From contig WGMP01000025.1 of NCBI GenBank assembly GCA_016124975.1, forward strand, positions 1 through 64,000: DNA of 64,000 nt, in the 5' to 3' direction. Source of the DNA: Phycisphaera sp. (GTDB taxonomy: Bacteria > Planctomycetota > Phycisphaerae > Phycisphaerales > SM1A02). The position numbers were made by a program, and so were the translations under genes. Shown here in pieces: positions 60,826 to 64,000 of this stretch; positions within the stretch are counted from its first letter, which is position 1, and each line of letters opens with the position of its first letter. The notes beneath the pieces were generated by a model. It saw only the letters and a list, made by a program, of their open reading frames with translations, did no database searches and had not been told where the DNA came from.

Positions 60826-61785
60826 TCAAACCCGCCGCTTCGCCAGCAGGTGATGCCCGCACACGTTCGTCTCGCGCTTGTTGAGCAGCACGGGCGTCTC
60901 GAAGCCCGCGCGCTCGAACCAGCCGTTCGCGACCTCGAGCGGAATCACCCAGTTGTACAGCGTGTTCAGCATGTCGAGCTGGTTGATGCAGTTCTCGGGC
61001 TGGTCGGAGATGCGGTACGCGAACGCCAGCTTCTCCTCGAAGGTCCGGCAGGTACGGTGATACTCGCGGCGCCATTCGAGGATCTGCGGCGACGAGTGGT
61101 AGGTCGGCGCGTAGACGAAGATGTAGAGGTGGCCGCCCGGCTTCACGGTCTCGGCGACCGCCTCGAAGCACTTCTTCGGGTCGTGCGTGCACATGATCAC
61201 GCCCCAGCAGATCGTGAAGTCGAACGCGCGCTGGAGATCGGGCCGCGTGGGGATGTCGAAGAGGCTCAGCTTCTCGACGTCGGAGTGGAAGCGCCGCGTC
61301 GATTCGAGCCCGTGCTGCGAGACATCGATCGACTTCATGTTCGCGCCGAGCGAGAGCAGCGTCTTCGACCAGCGGCCAGCGCCGCAGCCCGCGTCGAGGC
61401 AGCGCTTACCCTCGAAGAAGTCGATTCCGAACTTCGGCTCGAGGATGAGCCGGCCGCCGAGGCCCCTGCGGACCTGCCGCGCGTGGCGGCCCGAGAGCCG
61501 CGAGAGGACTGGCGCAAGCGCGCCCCAGCGCTTCCGCCAGAGATGATCCTCGACGCCCGTCAGCTCGGCGATGCGGTCGTCGATGTACTCGTCGGTCGTC
61601 TCGACGCCCGTGTGGGTGTGGAACCCCGTCTGGCCCTGGAGGAAGAGCCGCCACTGGTCGTCGAACTGCTGGTCGTAGGCGACTGGCTGGTAGCGGCCCG
61701 AGAGCGAGTCGTCCCAGACCACGAGGTCGTCGTCGAAGTGCGGATTGCGGAGAGGTGCTGGTTGCTCGGTCGTCACGGATGTCAC
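60826..61785 (-). CDS. class I SAM methyltransferase
   Basis: A 319-residue enzyme. The N-terminal 110 residues precede the SAM site KRCLDAGCGAGRWSKTLLSL near 126, then SIDVSQHGLESTRRFHSD, FDFTICWGVIMCTHDPKKCF and VKPGGHLYIFVYAPTYHSSP. The C-terminal helical part ends NVCGHHLLAKRRV. The arrangement fits methyltransferases that act on large or lipid-linked sugars. It is the last gene of the operon that starts beyond the window end, 57 bases after the acyltransferase gene, and converges with the glycosyltransferase at 59135. Confidence 0.88.
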   Translation of the reverse strand: MTSVTTEQPAPLRNPHFDDDLVVWDDSLSGRYQPVAYDQQFDDQWRLFLQGQTGFHTHTGVETTDEYIDDRIAELTGVEDHLWRKRWGALAPVLSRLSGRHARQVRRGLGGRLILEPKFGIDFFEGKRCLDAGCGAGRWSKTLLSLGANMKSIDVSQHGLESTRRFHSDVEKLSLFDIPTRPDLQRAFDFTICWGVIMCTHDPKKCFEAVAETVKPGGHLYIFVYAPTYHSSPQILEWRREYHRTCRTFEEKLAFAYRISDQPENCINQLDMLNTLYNWVIPLEVANGWFERAGFETPVLLNKRETNVCGHHLLAKRRV

Positions 61786-61842
61786 GGGGTCGATGGTATA
61801 CGGTTCGCGCCCATCGCGAAACGCCGTCGTTTGCCCCGCAGA

Positions 61843-62739
61843 TCAGCGGGTTTCGTCGGCACCACGCCTGCCGATCTCCCGCGCGGGCACGCCCGCCACG
61901 ATCGTGCGCGCGCCGACCACGCCGCGCACGACCGCACCCGCGCCCACGACCGCGCCTTCGCCGATCGCCGCGCCCCCGAGGACGACCGCGCCTCCCGCGA
62001 TCCACACGTCGTCGCCGATCGAGATCGGCAGCAGTTCCGACCCCTGCGCGCGGATCGGCTGGTCGATGCGCGTGAAGCGATGGTTCGCGGGCACGATCAT
62101 GACGAGACCTGCGATCGCGCATCCCGCGCCGACCGTGAGCCCGCCGTGGCCGTACAGGATCGAGTTCGGTCCGACGCCAGAGCCCGTCGACATCGCGATC
62201 GATCCACCGGCGCTGTCGAGCGTGACGGCATGGGTGAAGTCGCAGCGCTCCGACACCGAGATGCCTCGGCCCGTCGCGATCCAGGTGTTCGACGCGCCGA
62301 TGTCGCAGGCGCCGCCGATCGAGAGCGGCGCCCTGTGCGCCCACAGCCTCGTGCCGCGTCCGATGCGCGTGCCGTCGCCGACTGAGAGCCACGACGCTGC
62401 GTCCGCGAGGTCCGACTCGAGCTGCGCGAGGTCGTCGATGGCGCATCCCGCGCCGATCGAGATCGACCCCGTCGGGCGGATCACCACGCCTTCGCCGATG
62501 CGCGTGCCCGCACCGATCGAGACGGTGCCGCCGAGAAGCTCGATGCGCGTACCCGCGCCGATCGTCGCGCCTGCGCCGATCGCGATGCGCGTTCCCGACT
62601 CGGTCCGCTCGAGCGCATGCTCGGTCGTGAAGCCGCGCACGGCGCGCAGCGCGCCGTCGCGCACCACAAGCGCGGGGCCTTCCCCTACGAAGAGCGCCGC
62701 AAGACGCGCGCCAAGTCCGCCACCCGAACCTATCGCCAT
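61843..62739 (-). CDS. left-handed beta-helix acyltransferase
   Basis: A 298-residue protein built of hexapeptide repeats (TRIAIGAGATIGAGTRIELL; VSIGAGTRIGEGVVIRPTGS) that form a left-handed beta helix. The C-terminal third has the transferase signature HRFTRIDQPIRAQG, ISIGDDVWIAGGAVVLGGAA and GEGAVVGAGAVVRGVV with VAGVPAREIG, typical of sugar O- or N-acetyltransferases of the WcaF/NodL group. It probably acetylates a sugar of the glycan. Its ATG lies inside the end of the upstream gene (10-base overlap). Confidence 0.88.
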   Translation of the reverse strand: MAIGSGGGLGARLAALFVGEGPALVVRDGALRAVRGFTTEHALERTESGTRIAIGAGATIGAGTRIELLGGTVSIGAGTRIGEGVVIRPTGSISIGAGCAIDDLAQLESDLADAASWLSVGDGTRIGRGTRLWAHRAPLSIGGACDIGASNTWIATGRGISVSERCDFTHAVTLDSAGGSIAMSTGSGVGPNSILYGHGGLTVGAGCAIAGLVMIVPANHRFTRIDQPIRAQGSELLPISIGDDVWIAGGAVVLGGAAIGEGAVVGAGAVVRGVVGARTIVAGVPAREIGRRGADETR

Positions 62740-63536
62740 GGCATCAACCTCCCGAGCCCGCCGCGCGCGGGGCGTGGCGCGAACCCGAGCGCGCGCAGGC
62801 CCTCGAGCACCTCGGGGAGAGGCGCGAGCGCAAGCGCCTGCCGCACGCCCGCCTCGACGGCGATGTGCGTGTCGATCGGCGCCGTGAACGCACTGACCGA
62901 GGCCGTGCGCCGCGCGGCGAAGAGGACGAGCGTCCGTGCGCCCGTCTCCGACGGCGCGAACGGCGCGTCGAGGTCCGCGATGGGCTCGACGACGCCCGCG
63001 TTGTCGTCGCCGCCGAGCACGATGCGCCACGCGGAGCACTCGGCGAACCCGTTTGCCGCGTAGAGCCGTGCGAAGAGCTTCGGCCCGAACTGGTAGAAGC
63101 CGTGGTTCGCGAATCCGTCCATCGGCGAGATGTGCATGGCCACGCCGCGCGGCGCGAGCGCGCCCATCAGCCCGCGCAGGGCGGCGGGGGCGTCGAAGAC
63201 ATGCTCGAGGGTGCCCGCGTCGAGGAATGCGTCGAACGCAGCGTGGAACGACACAGGCAGCGGCCGCGAGAGGTCGACGATCTCGTCGGGCCCTTCGTCG
63301 GGAAAGAGGTCGACGCTCGTCGACGAGGCGAAGCCGAGCGCGGCGTAGATGGCGCGGTGGTCGGCCGTCTCCGGGACTGCGCACGCGCACGCGCCCCGCG
63401 TCGCGCCGATGGCGCGCGCCGCCGTCGCGCCGTCGCAGCGGATCGTCTGGACGCCGAGCGCAAGCAGCCGCCCCTCGAGGCCGTACTGCCGCGCAACGCC
63501 GCCGAGCGCAGCGAGAAGCGGTGCGCTCAGGCCCAT
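62730..63536 (-). CDS. methyltransferase-like protein of polysaccharide loci
   Basis: A 268-residue protein. The segment FDAFLDAGTLEHVFDAPAAL near 100, followed by LAPRGVAMHISPMDGFANHG and FYQFGPKLFARLYAANGF, matches the carboxy half of a class I methyltransferase-like group common in O-antigen loci (GTxEHVF and NHGFYQ motifs). The glycine-rich SAM loop expected before it is weak, so activity is uncertain. It overlaps both neighbours by 10 bases and is translationally coupled. The role is probably modification of a sugar on the exported chain. Confidence 0.7.
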   Translation of the reverse strand: MGLSAPLLAALGGVARQYGLEGRLLALGVQTIRCDGATAARAIGATRGACACAVPETADHRAIYAALGFASSTSVDLFPDEGPDEIVDLSRPLPVSFHAAFDAFLDAGTLEHVFDAPAALRGLMGALAPRGVAMHISPMDGFANHGFYQFGPKLFARLYAANGFAECSAWRIVLGGDDNAGVVEPIADLDAPFAPSETGARTLVLFAARRTASVSAFTAPIDTHIAVEAGVRQALALAPLPEVLEGLRALGFAPRPARGGLGRLMPWR

Positions 63537-64000
63537 CGCGCGTCCTCCGCGCCGTGCGGCGCGCGTGGCTCGATCACGATCTCCGCACCGAGCTCCGCGA
63601 TGCTGGCGTCGTAGGTCGCCTTCGCGCGCTCGACCTCGAAGTCGAGCCCGTCGTAGCGGTAGTCGAGCTTGGTTCCGTCGCGGCGCGCAAGCCCGAAGCT
63701 CGCGAAGTAGCGGCCGCCCGCGAGGGTGCAGGTGAAGCGGATCTCGACCTCGAGGTCCTTTCCAGGGTCTGCCGCGAAGCCATCGGGCATCGCCGCCGTC
63801 GTGTCGGTGCCGTAGGCGACGAGCCCCTGCGGCGTGCGCACGAGGAAGCCCGCGACCATGTCGGCGACCGCCGCCGTTCCCCTCGCGCGGAACCGAAGCG
63901 TCGCACGCTCGCCCGCGCGGAGCCTGCGCGTGGGCAGGCCGTCCTCGCCGAGGAGCGCGACCTCGGCGATCGACCACCCGCCCACGCCGAACGCGCGCGA
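63527..64000 (-). CDS. Wzt-type C-terminal domain of a polysaccharide ABC exporter (partial)
   Basis: The last 158 or so residues of a gene that continues beyond the window. The beta-sandwich segment (WSIAEVALLGEDGLPTRRLR, VADMVAGFLVRTPQGLVAYG, VEIRFTCTLAGGRYFASFGL, YDGLDFEVERAKATYDASIA) matches the carbohydrate-binding domain at the end of Wzt, the ATPase of ABC-type O-antigen exporters. There it recognises a terminal modification of the chain before export. The nucleotide-binding domain lies outside the window. It overlaps the next gene by 10 bases and so is coupled to modification enzymes downstream. Confidence 0.85.
   Translation of the reverse strand, partial: SRAFGVGGWSIAEVALLGEDGLPTRRLRAGERATLRFRARGTAAVADMVAGFLVRTPQGLVAYGTDTTAAMPDGFAADPGKDLEVEIRFTCTLAGGRYFASFGLARRDGTKLDYRYDGLDFEVERAKATYDASIAELGAEIVIEPRAPHGAEDARWA

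Overview
The window is a GC-rich chromosomal segment that looks like a planctomycete of the class Phycisphaerae. The evidence is indirect but consistent: two exported proteins end in paired dockerin-like repeats of the type DLNGDGxVDASDLAxLLxxWG, which are common in that group; there is a set of flagellar rod and L-ring genes; and many large secreted proteins of unknown role sit among housekeeping genes. No rRNA, tRNA, CRISPR array, transposase or prophage gene was seen.

Layout. 127-5032 (minus): ribonuclease Y followed by two paralogous zinc-ribbon membrane proteins. 5614-12410 (plus): an ABC-2 type permease with two homologous halves, an exported DUF4139 protein and a 987-residue secreted phytase/esterase-like protein with a dockerin-like end. 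12468-15539 (minus): rsmA and a five-haem cytochrome with a dockerin-like end. 15906-25044: a lipoprotein, an OppA/OppB-like pair without the other transporter subunits, two exported proteins of unknown function and a flippase-like membrane protein. 25057-29238 (minus): flgF, flgG, flgA and flgH behind a small unknown gene that is translationally coupled to flgF. 29415-33297 (plus): xerD, zwf and pgl. 33524-38658 (minus): a tight operon plsC-ruvA-manC-ruvX-helicase, divergent from carB at 38853-42353.

42450-64000 is a surface polysaccharide locus. It has an eight-gene minus-strand operon (asparagine synthase-like, two glycosyltransferases, O-antigen ligase, second asparagine synthase-like, DegT/StrS aminotransferase, UDP-glucuronate epimerase-like, GH57). 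Further out lie a methyltransferase, an RCC1/FG-GAP secreted protein, another methyltransferase, a glycosyltransferase, and an operon cut by the window end (Wzt-type C-terminal domain, methyltransferase-like, left-handed beta-helix acyltransferase, methyltransferase). manC outside this block could supply GDP-mannose. Together these genes would make sugar nucleotides, assemble, amidate or methylate, and export or ligate a glycan.

Three sequence-level signals stand out beyond the genes. First, the tetranucleotide ACGT is strongly depleted: about 22 by my reading, against roughly 180-190 expected from base composition. Codon choice bends around it in two independent ways. Second, degenerate tandem repeats with a 12-base unit end within 0 to 9 bases of the start codons of at least four genes for exported proteins. 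Third, two families of dyad-containing intergenic repeats recur: one directly after stop codons in gene orientation (four loci), the other an inverted-repeat element built on ACGGAGGCACGGAG (two loci).

All functions are assigned by recognising motifs in the translated sequence. No database search was possible.
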